A DNA stretch of 64,000 nt from Nitrospirota bacterium (lineage in GTDB: Bacteria > Nitrospirota > Leptospirillia > Leptospirillales > Leptospirillaceae), in the NCBI GenBank assembly GCA_021806225.1, contig JAJZXW010000026.1:50197-114196 (forward strand), in the 5' to 3' direction. The position numbers and the translations under genes were made by a program. Below, piece by piece: positions 38,533 through 47,159 of this stretch. Positions within the stretch are counted from its first letter, which is position 1, and every line of letters starts with the position of its first letter. The notes under the pieces were generated by a model. The model saw only the letters and a program-made list of their open reading frames with translations, did no database searches and had not been told where the DNA came from.

Positions 38533-39772
38533 CGATCCCTTTCTTTCGGACAGCTGGCAGACCCGGCAGGCCAGGTCGTCTCTCCTCGCATGGTATGACC
38601 GGACGCGGCGGGATCTTCCATGGAGAAGGAGGAGGGATCCCTACGCGATCTGGGTATCGGAGATCATGCTTCAGCAGACGACAGTCAGAACGGTCCTTCG
38701 GTATTACGAGCGATTCATGGAGCGTTTCCCGACCGTTTGGGACTTGGCCCGAGCGGAGCTTTCCGCTGTCCTCAAATCATGGGAGGGGCTGGGATACTAC
38801 CAGAGAGCGCGGAACCTCCACCGTGCGGCGGGGATCGTGGCGCAAGATCACGGAAACCTCCGATGGCCGGAATCCGTGGAGGAGTGGCAGCGGCTTCCCG
38901 GGATAGGCCGCTCCACGGCCGGGGCGATCCTGTCCATCTCGACCGATCGCTGGGCCCCCATACTCGACGCGAATGTCCGACGGGTCACCGGTCGATTCTT
39001 CGGGATCCCGTCCGCGATGAAAGATGATCCAGAGCGATTTTGGGAAGCTTCCGACTCGTGGGGGGCCGAAAATCCTCGGCCGGGGGATACCAACCAGGCC
39101 CTGATGGAGCTCGGGGCCGTCCTTTGCCTGCCGTCCTCTCCGTCCTGCGGACAGTGTCCCGTCGCCTCTTTCTGCGCGACGCAAGGAAGCGGGGAAGACG
39201 AGAGGGCTCCTCCTGGGCAGCCTGGTCCCGCCGCTCCACCAGGGCCTTCCGGCAAGTCCCCCGGAAGCCGGGCGAAAAAAGCCACGCCTCCCACGCGCAA
39301 GCGCGTTGCCCTGATCCCCGCATCGGGCCCCCTCCTGTTCGAACCGAGAGGCGAGGGCCGTCTTCTGGAAGGGCTTCTCGAGGTGGCCGGATTTCCTTCG
39401 GAGTGTCTCTCTCCGGGAGATACGGTGGCGGAGGGGGCTCTCTGCGGGTGGCGCGTGGTGGAGGAGCTTTTCTCGGTGCGGCATGTCTATTCCCATTTTC
39501 GGGAACAGGTCCAGGTCCTCAGGGTGGTTCCGGCGGAAGGGGGTGTGGCGATGGGCGGGGAAGGGAGAGCCATGGAGGTGTGGGCCTCCCTTCCCGCCTC
39601 GGAGGGTCTGGCCCTGACTGGGGTGGCGCGGAAGATCGTCCGGAAGCTCCGGACCCAAGCGGATATCGGCTTTCTTACGGACTTCCGTGCTACCGGTCCA
39701 ACAGGGACGCGGGAGACGTATCGGGATCTCCCTCCCGATCCGGGAGGGGCTCGATCCGGACAAGGGCGCTGA
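38519..39772 (+). CDS. mutY: A/G-specific adenine glycosylase
   Basis: PWRRRRDPYAIWVSEIMLQQTTV, LPGIGRSTAGAILSI, DANVRRVTGRFFG, CxxxxxxCxxCPVASFC FeS loop. Confidence 0.93.
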   Translation: MFPSDDPFLSDSWQTRQARSSLLAWYDRTRRDLPWRRRRDPYAIWVSEIMLQQTTVRTVLRYYERFMERFPTVWDLARAELSAVLKSWEGLGYYQRARNLHRAAGIVAQDHGNLRWPESVEEWQRLPGIGRSTAGAILSISTDRWAPILDANVRRVTGRFFGIPSAMKDDPERFWEASDSWGAENPRPGDTNQALMELGAVLCLPSSPSCGQCPVASFCATQGSGEDERAPPGQPGPAAPPGPSGKSPGSRAKKATPPTRKRVALIPASGPLLFEPRGEGRLLEGLLEVAGFPSECLSPGDTVAEGALCGWRVVEELFSVRHVYSHFREQVQVLRVVPAEGGVAMGGEGRAMEVWASLPASEGLALTGVARKIVRKLRTQADIGFLTDFRATGPTGTRETYRDLPPDPGGARSGQGR

Positions 39773-40589
39773 GGGTCGAGTCTCCCGGCCCACGGAAGGT
39801 TCCTTCCGTGGGAAGCGTCAGGAAGGGGTCGGGGGAGGAGACGAGGGCGACATGGCGGTCGGCGGTCAGAAGTCCTTCGCTCGGATCGAATCCCCGCCAT
39901 CCGATCTCCGGAAGATAGGCTTCGGCCCAGGCATGCAGCGAAGGAGACGTGGGGGAAGAAGGAAGATGGTAGCCGCTTGTGAACCGGGCGGCGATATTCA
40001 GGGCGCGGCACGCTTCCATGGCCAGAAGGGCGAAATCCCTGCAAGAACCCGATCCTTCTTCCAGGGTCTCTTCGGGGGAGCGGGGGGGACCTTCTTCCCG
40101 GGACTGGTTTGAGAGGATTTCCGGGATGTGGCGGGAAAGTGCCGCCAGGAAAGGGACGGTCTCCATCCGGGAGAGGTCCTGGAGGTCTTCCATAAACTTC
40201 CGGAACAGGGGTCCTCTGAATGAAGCGTTCTCCGGGAGCAGGTAAGGAGCGAGCAACGGGGCCAGGCGGGGCGGATACGACATCGGAAGCGCACAGGCCC
40301 GGGGGTCCTGAAACAGGAAGTCGAAAGGGTTGGATCGGAGGGTTCTCACCAGGGAGGTGGCTTTCAGGAGAAGCGCAGGGTGGGATCCAGAGAACCAGAG
40401 GCGCGAGAGACCGTTTCCGTCGAGATCTGTCATGCGTTCGATCCGGTCTGGCTCCGGCAGGGACTCGAGGTGGAAGGAGAGAAGGGTCTGTGAGGGATCG
40501 GTCCGGGGGCGCAACCTGAGCCAGACCGGATCGAGGAAGACCGGGTGCTCGAAGGCGAATTGCATCGAATGGACAAGGGACAGGATCAT
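39690..40589 (-). CDS. Transglutaminase-like family protein
   Basis: GSCRDFALLAMEACRALNIAARFTSGYH, HAWAEAYLPEIGWRGFDPSEG. Confidence 0.92.
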   Translation of the reverse strand: MILSLVHSMQFAFEHPVFLDPVWLRLRPRTDPSQTLLSFHLESLPEPDRIERMTDLDGNGLSRLWFSGSHPALLLKATSLVRTLRSNPFDFLFQDPRACALPMSYPPRLAPLLAPYLLPENASFRGPLFRKFMEDLQDLSRMETVPFLAALSRHIPEILSNQSREEGPPRSPEETLEEGSGSCRDFALLAMEACRALNIAARFTSGYHLPSSPTSPSLHAWAEAYLPEIGWRGFDPSEGLLTADRHVALVSSPDPFLTLPTEGTFRGPGDSTLSALVRIEPLPDREGDPDTSPASLLDR

Positions 40590-40593
40590 GGCC

Positions 40594-41328
40594 TTATCCG
40601 GGATTGGTCAGTTTTGAGAGGGCTTCGTGGACCCATTCGTCGGGAAGAGCCTCGACCGAGGCCCGGAGCCTTTCCTGCCACCACTGGGGAAGATGCTGGA
40701 GGTCTTTCCGGTTGTACCGGTGGTGAACCAGTTCCCGCGTCCTGTGGAGATAGAGGACGACGTCGATCGGAAAGTCGACATCAACCGCACTGATTCGGGT
40801 CGAATCGAAGGAGAGATAGGCGAGCTTGAGCGCCGACTCCATGGAGGAGGAATGACGGAGAACCCGGTCGAGGATAGGCTTTCCGTAGGAGCTCTCGCCG
40901 ATCAGGAAATAGGGAGTCGACTCGCTGACCTCCACCCAATTCCCTTCGGGATAAAGAAGGTATAGCTTGTGTTCCTTGTCCTTCTCGAGTTGCCCTCCGA
41001 CGATGGTGAAAAGATTGAAATCGAGGCCGCTTTCCCGGAGGGCCGCCTTGTCTTCGGCGGCGACCCTTCTGACCTGGGTCGCGAACAGGTTGACGACCTG
41101 ATAGAGCTTGTCGTAGCCGATCGAGCTCTCCTCCAGAACCTCCTCGAAATAGGTCATGGCCTTGTCCCGGACCGACCGGAGCCCCGAAGTCATGAGGAAG
41201 AGGGGCCTCTCCCCGACATGATGGAGGGTCACCTTCCGGGCGGTGGTATGCTCGAGTCCGGAGGTGATGCGGGTGTCGGCGATACCGACCAACCCTTCCC
41301 GGATCTTGATGGAGACGCAAAATGTCAT
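40594..41328 (-). CDS. Proteasome-type protease (Anbu/BPH family)
   Basis: MTFCVSIKIREGLVGIADTRITSG..KVTLH; 20S-subunit-like; next to alpha-E and ATP-grasp genes. Confidence 0.9.
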   Translation of the reverse strand: MTFCVSIKIREGLVGIADTRITSGLEHTTARKVTLHHVGERPLFLMTSGLRSVRDKAMTYFEEVLEESSIGYDKLYQVVNLFATQVRRVAAEDKAALRESGLDFNLFTIVGGQLEKDKEHKLYLLYPEGNWVEVSESTPYFLIGESSYGKPILDRVLRHSSSMESALKLAYLSFDSTRISAVDVDFPIDVVLYLHRTRELVHHRYNRKDLQHLPQWWQERLRASVEALPDEWVHEALSKLTNPG

Positions 41329-41342
41329 CGGGATCCTTCCGG

Positions 41343-42332
41343 CTACTGATTCAGGGTTTTGGGTAAAGGGGATCCGCCCTCCGGCATGCGCGGGATGGCG
41401 AAGAATGTCTCGTGGATGGCGTCGTCGATGCGGTTCATCTGAATCTGGAGAGAGTCGATGAATTCATGAAGCCCTCCTTTTATTATCTCTTCGATATCCG
41501 AATAATTCAAACGGGCGGCAAGCTGGCCGAGCCGCTGTTCAGCGATATTTCCATACTGGTGTGGAGGGGTCCCTGTGATCGATCGGAGCGACTCCTGGGC
41601 TTTGGAGACGCAAAAGGCGATCGCCCTGGGAAAAAAGCGGTCGAGTATCAGGAAGTTGGCGACTTTTTCAGGGGTGATCCGGCGGTGTCGCTTCCGGTAC
41701 ATCTCGAACGAACTGGCGGACCGGAGAAGAGCGGCCCACTGGACCCCGTCGATCGCGCTTCCAACCCATTCGGGGGACGGAAGGAGGAAAAAGTACTTCA
41801 CATCCAGGATGCGGGAGGTCTTGTCGGCGCGCTCGAGCATCTTTCCGAGCCTGAGAAAATGCCAGGGCTCGCCCCGGGTGAGGGTGGCTCCGGTGATGCC
41901 GTCGAAAAGATGGCTCTCCATCTTCACCGCGGTAAAGAAGGCGTGCGGGTTTTTGATAAGGACATCGCTGTTCTGGGCATCCCGGACGAGATGATAGAAT
42001 CTGTTGGCCTGTTCCCACATCTCGGAGGAAATGATTTCCCGTATCGACCGGGCATTTTCCCGTGCAGACCAGGCGCAGGAAAGAATGGAGTTCGGATTGT
42101 TCCGGTCGAGTGTCAGGAAGCGGATGACGGAATCCTTTGTCGCTTCGTCGTATCCGGCCTCGAAGAGCGACAGGTCCCCGCTCGTCGTGATCAGGGGACG
42201 CCACTGGGCCCCTTCCAGAACCTCGCTGTCGAGCATGAGGTTCAGGTTGACATCGATGAAGCGGGCGACACTTTCGGCGCGTTCGAGCCCTCGGCTCATC
42301 CAGTAGACGGAATCGGCAACCCGGCTCAGCAT
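41343..42332 (-). CDS. Alpha-E domain-containing protein
   Basis: MLSRVADSVYWMSRGLERAESVARFIDVNLNLMLD. Confidence 0.93.
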   Translation of the reverse strand: MLSRVADSVYWMSRGLERAESVARFIDVNLNLMLDSEVLEGAQWRPLITTSGDLSLFEAGYDEATKDSVIRFLTLDRNNPNSILSCAWSARENARSIREIISSEMWEQANRFYHLVRDAQNSDVLIKNPHAFFTAVKMESHLFDGITGATLTRGEPWHFLRLGKMLERADKTSRILDVKYFFLLPSPEWVGSAIDGVQWAALLRSASSFEMYRKRHRRITPEKVANFLILDRFFPRAIAFCVSKAQESLRSITGTPPHQYGNIAEQRLGQLAARLNYSDIEEIIKGGLHEFIDSLQIQMNRIDDAIHETFFAIPRMPEGGSPLPKTLNQ

Positions 42333-42354
42333 GGCATTCCTTTCGGAGGGGGTG

Positions 42355-43791
42355 TCAGTCCTTCAGAACCCAGGTATCCTTGCTCCCCCCGCCCTGGGAG
42401 GAGTTGACGATCAGGGAGTCTTTTTTGAGGGCCACGCGGGTGAGGCCTCCGGGTGTCACATAAAGTCCCTTTCCGTAGAGGATGTAGGGACGAAGATCGA
42501 CGTGGCGTCCTTCCAGGTGGTCCTCCACGAGAACCGGAGCCCGCGACAGGGAGAGTGTTTCCTGGGCGATGTAGTTTCTGGGGTTTGCCAGGATGCGCTC
42601 CCGGAAGCTCTCCCTTTCGGCTCGTGACGCGGTCGGCCCGATCAGCATGCCGTATCCCCCGGAATCGTTGGTGGTTTTGACCACCATGGTCTGGAGATTG
42701 TCGAGAACATGGCTCCGGTCCGCCGGATTGGAGCAGAGCCATGTGGGGACGTTCCCGAGAATGGGGTCCTCCTTCAGATAATAATCGATGATCTTCGGGA
42801 TCCAGGCATAGACGGCCTTGTCGTCGGCGACTCCCGTTCCCGGAGCGTTTGCGATGGCGACCTTGCCGGACCGGTAGACGCTCATGATGCCGGGGATTCC
42901 AAGAAGGGAGTCGGCCCTGAAGACCGCCGGATCGAGGAAGTCGTCGTCGATCCTCCGGTAAACGACATCGACCCGCCGGGGTCCCTGAGTGGTCCTCATG
43001 AAGAGAAGACCGTCCGAGACATGGAGGTCGGCAGGTTCCACGAGTTCGATGCCCATCTGCTGGGCGAGAAAGGAGTGTTCGAAGTAGGCCGAATTGTAGG
43101 TCCCCGGCGTCAGGAGGACGACCGTGGGAGAGTCGGTCGTCGGGCTCAGCGACTCAAGGGATTCCAGGAGACGCAGGGGGTAGTCGTCCACGGACCGGAT
43201 CCGGGAGGTGCCGAAGGCGGCGGCGAATGTTCGCTTGAGGACGTGGCGGTTTTCGAGGACATAGGAGACGCCCGACGGGCATCTGAGATTGTCTTCCAGA
43301 ACGAAGAAATCTCCGCTCCTGTCCCGGACAAGATCAGAGCCGGTGATATGGCACCAGATTCCCCCGGGAACGCGGATTCCCCGGCATTCGGGACGGTAGG
43401 CCGGCGAGGACAGGATCACCTCCTCCGGAATGACCTTGTCCCGGAGGATCGTTTGTCCTGAGTAGAGGTCTTCGAGAAAGAGGTTGAGCGCCAGGACGCG
43501 CTGCTTCAGGCCTTCCTCCACGGTTTTCCATTCCCTGGCCCCGATCACGCGGGGAATGATGTCGAAGGGCATGATTTTCTCAAGCCCGCTGTCATCGCTG
43601 TAGACGGTAAAGGTGACACCCATCCGGTAAAGGGCCATTTCCGCGGCCTTCTGGAGCCTTCCCAGCTCTCCTTCGGGAAGGGAGTCCAGAAGTTCGAAGA
43701 GAACTTTTGAGGAAGGTCGGGGAAGAGCGGGAGCCGCGACGAGTTCATCGTAAAAGAGACCTGGGTCGTAGTTTTTCAGGAGAGAGTTCAT
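42355..43791 (-). CDS. Circularly permuted type 2 ATP-grasp protein
   Basis: PFDIIPRVIGAREWKTVEEGLKQRVLALNLFLEDLYSGQ, LLTPGTYNSAYFEHSFLAQQMGIELVE, KTTNDSGGYGMLIGP, GGGSKDTWVL. Confidence 0.94.
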   Translation of the reverse strand: MNSLLKNYDPGLFYDELVAAPALPRPSSKVLFELLDSLPEGELGRLQKAAEMALYRMGVTFTVYSDDSGLEKIMPFDIIPRVIGAREWKTVEEGLKQRVLALNLFLEDLYSGQTILRDKVIPEEVILSSPAYRPECRGIRVPGGIWCHITGSDLVRDRSGDFFVLEDNLRCPSGVSYVLENRHVLKRTFAAAFGTSRIRSVDDYPLRLLESLESLSPTTDSPTVVLLTPGTYNSAYFEHSFLAQQMGIELVEPADLHVSDGLLFMRTTQGPRRVDVVYRRIDDDFLDPAVFRADSLLGIPGIMSVYRSGKVAIANAPGTGVADDKAVYAWIPKIIDYYLKEDPILGNVPTWLCSNPADRSHVLDNLQTMVVKTTNDSGGYGMLIGPTASRAERESFRERILANPRNYIAQETLSLSRAPVLVEDHLEGRHVDLRPYILYGKGLYVTPGGLTRVALKKDSLIVNSSQGGGSKDTWVLKD

Positions 43792-44522
43792 GAACGGGCT
43801 CCTTGACCGGCGCATGGAAGTGACGGGTTTCTTTCATTGACTCAGAAATGCAAACCCGATGCCAATATTCATGTCACACTCAGGGGGAGCTTCTACGGTC
43901 CTGCCAGTCCACTGGAGGGAGCGGAAATGGACAAAAGTGTTTCGGGTATTACCTAAAGAGTATTCCCTTTTCAAATCCTTCCGATTGGACCGCGAGGATG
44001 CGAGACTCTTTTTCCGAAGTCGTCGAGGGCGACGGAGGCATTTTCGGCTACCCGGTCGACGAGACTTGCTTTTTCGCTGTCAAGGCATCCGGGTTCGGTG
44101 CTCGAAAGCAGCTGAACCCCGCAGCGGTCTTCCCGAGCAACCTTCTCCGGAGCCTCGCGGTCCGGATTGATCCGGGATCGTTGTCCAGCCGTTCCAGACG
44201 TTCGGTTCGCCGCCGGAGCGTCAGCGCCTCCGGGGAAGGATGACGACAGGCCAGAAGATGACGGAGGGGTGCAAAACAGAGATAATCATGGAAAATGAGG
44301 CGAAGGGTCGGGAGGAAAAAGTCCGGAGGAGAGCCTGATCCCTGGCGCAAGAATTTCTTTTATTGACTGGGGAGGCAGCCTGGATGTTCCTCCAGAGGAC
44401 GTCGCCGTTCCTGGTTCCGGTGGGACACGTTGGAAAATGCTCCCATGATCCATAACATGGACAACCTAAGAGGCAGTGCCGGGGGATGAAAATCGTTTTG
44501 GAAAGAGTCGTTTGGAGAAGCC

Positions 44523-45629
44523 ATGAACATTGATTCGGCCCGCCGCAGGCGGATGGGAGGAGGGGTGGCGATCCTGGTGATGCTCTTCCTGGCGTCCTGT
44601 CAGGCGCCGTCCGCTCTCCTCTGGCTTCTGGCCTATACCCCCTCCGGGGCGGAGCCGTCCGCCATTGCGTGCCCGTCGCCCCAGAGCTGCATCGCGGTCG
44701 GACAGTCGGGGCTCTTCCTGGTCTCCCAGAACGGGGGACAACTGTGGATTCCGGCCAACAGCGGTCTCGGGGCCGCTCTCGCGAACTTCAACCTCACTTC
44801 GATCGCCTGTCTGTCGGGAACCCAGTGCACCATCGTCGGAAACCAGGGTCTGATCCTGCAGAGCACCAACGGAGGACAGAGCTTTTCGATCACCAATGTG
44901 ACCACCAACGGAAACCTGACCTTGAACGAGGTCGTCTGCCAGAGTTCGGGCTCTCCCGCCTGCGCCATCGTGGGGGACAACAACACCCTTTTGCTTCAGA
45001 ACGGCTCCGGGGCGTCCTGGACGCCCGACCTCAATGTTCTTTCGGCGGCCATCGGACCGGCCAACTTCAACCAGGTCTTTCTCCTCGGGTCCTCGATCTG
45101 GATTTCGGCCTCGAATACGTCGGGGACCGGGATGAATGCTCTCCTTTATTCGGGGGACGGAGGTCAGACCTGGACCCTTATCGTCGTTCCCCAGGTCCTC
45201 GCTCCCCAGGGGGTGAGCGGGGTGGGCTGCCTCTCGGTCTCCACCTGTTATGTGGACGGGACGGGGGCACTTCTGGAGACGGTCGACGGGGGCGCAACCT
45301 GGTCCTCGGCCCTCATCCTGGGGGAGGGCGGGGCCCAGATGCCTCCCTCACTGACGGGGATCTACATCGGTCCCGGAAGCACCATCTTCGCTTATGGACA
45401 GAACGGTTCGCTCTATCAGGTCACCGCCCTGGCCGGCGGATCGGTTTCGGGGGAGGCGGCGGCTCCCCAGATCCTTCCGCCGGCCGCTGCACAACTCTCC
45501 TTCACCGGCATGGTCTGCCCTCAGGCGCTTTCCTGCTATGTGGCGGGAAATTCTCTTGCCATTTCCGGAGGAATCTTCTACGCTAGCCCCAGCGGGTCAC
45601 CGGGGACCGGTTCCGCGGGGGCTCCCTGA
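44523..45629 (+). CDS. Lipoprotein with BNR/YCF48-like beta-propeller repeats
   Basis: Lipobox LFLASC; repeats CIAVGQSGLFLVSQNGGQLW, CTIVGNQGLILQSTNGGQSF, LLYSGDGGQTW, ALLETVDGGATW. Confidence 0.75.
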   Translation: MNIDSARRRRMGGGVAILVMLFLASCQAPSALLWLLAYTPSGAEPSAIACPSPQSCIAVGQSGLFLVSQNGGQLWIPANSGLGAALANFNLTSIACLSGTQCTIVGNQGLILQSTNGGQSFSITNVTTNGNLTLNEVVCQSSGSPACAIVGDNNTLLLQNGSGASWTPDLNVLSAAIGPANFNQVFLLGSSIWISASNTSGTGMNALLYSGDGGQTWTLIVVPQVLAPQGVSGVGCLSVSTCYVDGTGALLETVDGGATWSSALILGEGGAQMPPSLTGIYIGPGSTIFAYGQNGSLYQVTALAGGSVSGEAAAPQILPPAAAQLSFTGMVCPQALSCYVAGNSLAISGGIFYASPSGSPGTGSAGAP

Positions 45630-45649
45630 GTTTAAATAAGGAGGACGTT

Positions 45650-46228
45650 ATGAACTTAAAGATTAAACGGCTGGGGCTTGGAATGGCCATGTTGGCTTTG
45701 ACGACGGTCATGTCAGGATGCTACGGCCAGTTTGCCCTGGTGCATACCCTCTACAAGGCGAACGGGAGCGTGGAGAACAAGTGGGCGCGGTCGGGGCTGA
45801 CGGCTCTCATGGTCATTCTTCCCGTATATGGATTGGCCGGTCTGGGGGATGTGATCATCTTCAACCCCATCGAGTTCTGGAGCCATGTGAACCCCATCAC
45901 CAACAAACCCTCCGTGGCCTCCTCCCGAACCCAGGGTCCCGGGGCCGACCCCTCGAAGGATCCCGACGGGTGGCTCTCCCGATCGGACAAGGCCGGATCC
46001 CGCATCCTTCTCGCATGGCACTATGATGCCGTTTCCAAGAAGCTCTCGGCCATCCGTGTCGCGTCCGGGAAGGACGGACGTCCCTCTGTGACGCTCTACC
46101 GGTCGGCCATGCCGCTTGTCGGCCACCTGGGCACAACACCCCGGGTCAAGGCCGTGACCTTCGACCACGGACGCCCAGTGACGACAACGACCGGAGGGGA
46201 CATCCTTTCGGGACCGGTCCGCCTGTAA
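45650..46228 (+). CDS. DUF3332-like lipoprotein
   Basis: Lipobox TTVMSGCYGQFALVHTLYKANGSVENKWARSGL. Confidence 0.75.
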   Translation: MNLKIKRLGLGMAMLALTTVMSGCYGQFALVHTLYKANGSVENKWARSGLTALMVILPVYGLAGLGDVIIFNPIEFWSHVNPITNKPSVASSRTQGPGADPSKDPDGWLSRSDKAGSRILLAWHYDAVSKKLSAIRVASGKDGRPSVTLYRSAMPLVGHLGTTPRVKAVTFDHGRPVTTTTGGDILSGPVRL

Positions 46229-46257
46229 GCGAAACTTCAGAAAGAGGCGGCTTTGGG

Positions 46258-46292
46258 AGGGGGGAGGCCCGTCGGGCGTCCCCCCTCTTTTT
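46258..46292 (+). terminator. Rho-independent terminator
   Basis: AGGGGGGAGGCCCG / CGGGCGTCCCCCCT inverted repeat (one mismatch) followed by CTTTTT, 29 bp after the DUF3332 gene stop. Confidence 0.75.
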
Positions 46293-46302
46293 ATTGAGGG
46301 GG

Positions 46303-46602
46303 TCAGGCTCCCGGAGTGGAGGAGGGCGTCCGGTCCTTTTCGATGGTGGCCCGGAAGGCTTTCCATCCTTCCCGGACCGCCTCGGCGTAGCGTTCCTTTT
46401 TTGCGGGGAGGTCGTGCTTGAGATGCTCGATCCCTTCCTCGAACTCTTCTTCGGCCTCCTCGCGAAGGGCACGCGCCTTGTCGACGATTTTTCTCCGGGT
46501 TTCTGCCCCCGAAGCGGGAGCGAGAAGGACTCCGGCGATCGCGCCCAATGCCAGCCCTGTCAAAAAGAGGGCAAGTCCTGTATCATTCCTGTCACTGGCC
46601 AT
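46303..46602 (-). CDS. YtxH-domain protein
   Basis: GLALFLTGLALGAIAGVLLAPASGAETRRKI. Confidence 0.85.
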   Translation of the reverse strand: MASDRNDTGLALFLTGLALGAIAGVLLAPASGAETRRKIVDKARALREEAEEEFEEGIEHLKHDLPAKKERYAEAVREGWKAFRATIEKDRTPSSTPGA

Positions 46603-47038
46603 GGTGATTCTCCTGTTTGTTGGGTGTAGAAGAGGTGGGGTTCAGAGGCGGGCGTGGTTCTTTCAGGACCTCACGGGCCCTGGACAATCCGGCGGCGACC
46701 CCCCGGATGATCCTGAACAGGCTGGTCACGACATGGACTGGCCCTCCACCCGTCTTCAGGATCGGGGAAATCAGGGACAGGAAGGGGTTCCGGGTGAGAG
46801 TTCCGATCCCTTCTTCGATTGTCCGGTAATGCTCGGTGGTTCTCCTGACGACGGGTTCGACCTCTTCGGCCATCCGGCGAAGGCTTTCGACGAGGGGAAC
46901 TGTGGCCGTCTCGAGTTCCCGGGTCGACGCTTCGACGCGGTCGAGCACCTTGAGCGCCCGAAAAAGAAAAAAGAGGATTCCGGCGACGAGTATTGCCGCT
47001 AAAATCACCAGAAGCAGAAGGGCCGTTCGGGTGTCCAT
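46592..47038 (-). CDS. DUF948-like single-TM protein
   Basis: MDTRTALLLLVILAAILVAGILFFLFRALKVLDRVEASTRELE; overlaps YtxH gene. Confidence 0.7.
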   Translation of the reverse strand: MDTRTALLLLVILAAILVAGILFFLFRALKVLDRVEASTRELETATVPLVESLRRMAEEVEPVVRRTTEHYRTIEEGIGTLTRNPFLSLISPILKTGGGPVHVVTSLFRIIRGVAAGLSRAREVLKEPRPPLNPTSSTPNKQENHHGQ

Positions 47039-47159
47039 GGGCGAACCTTTCCGCGGGTGTGCATGAGTGTGTATGGATGGACGATGACGCTGTCTCCATG
47101 GTACCGGAACAAGGAATTTTTTCAAGATTCTGGCGCGGGAACCCCGGAGGAGGGAGTCT

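Noticed and set aside
43848-44350. Short overlapping ORFs on both strands (131, 103 and 100 aa)
   Set aside because: No family resemblance or convincing RBS, and mutually overlapping frames; reported only as an unexplained gap.
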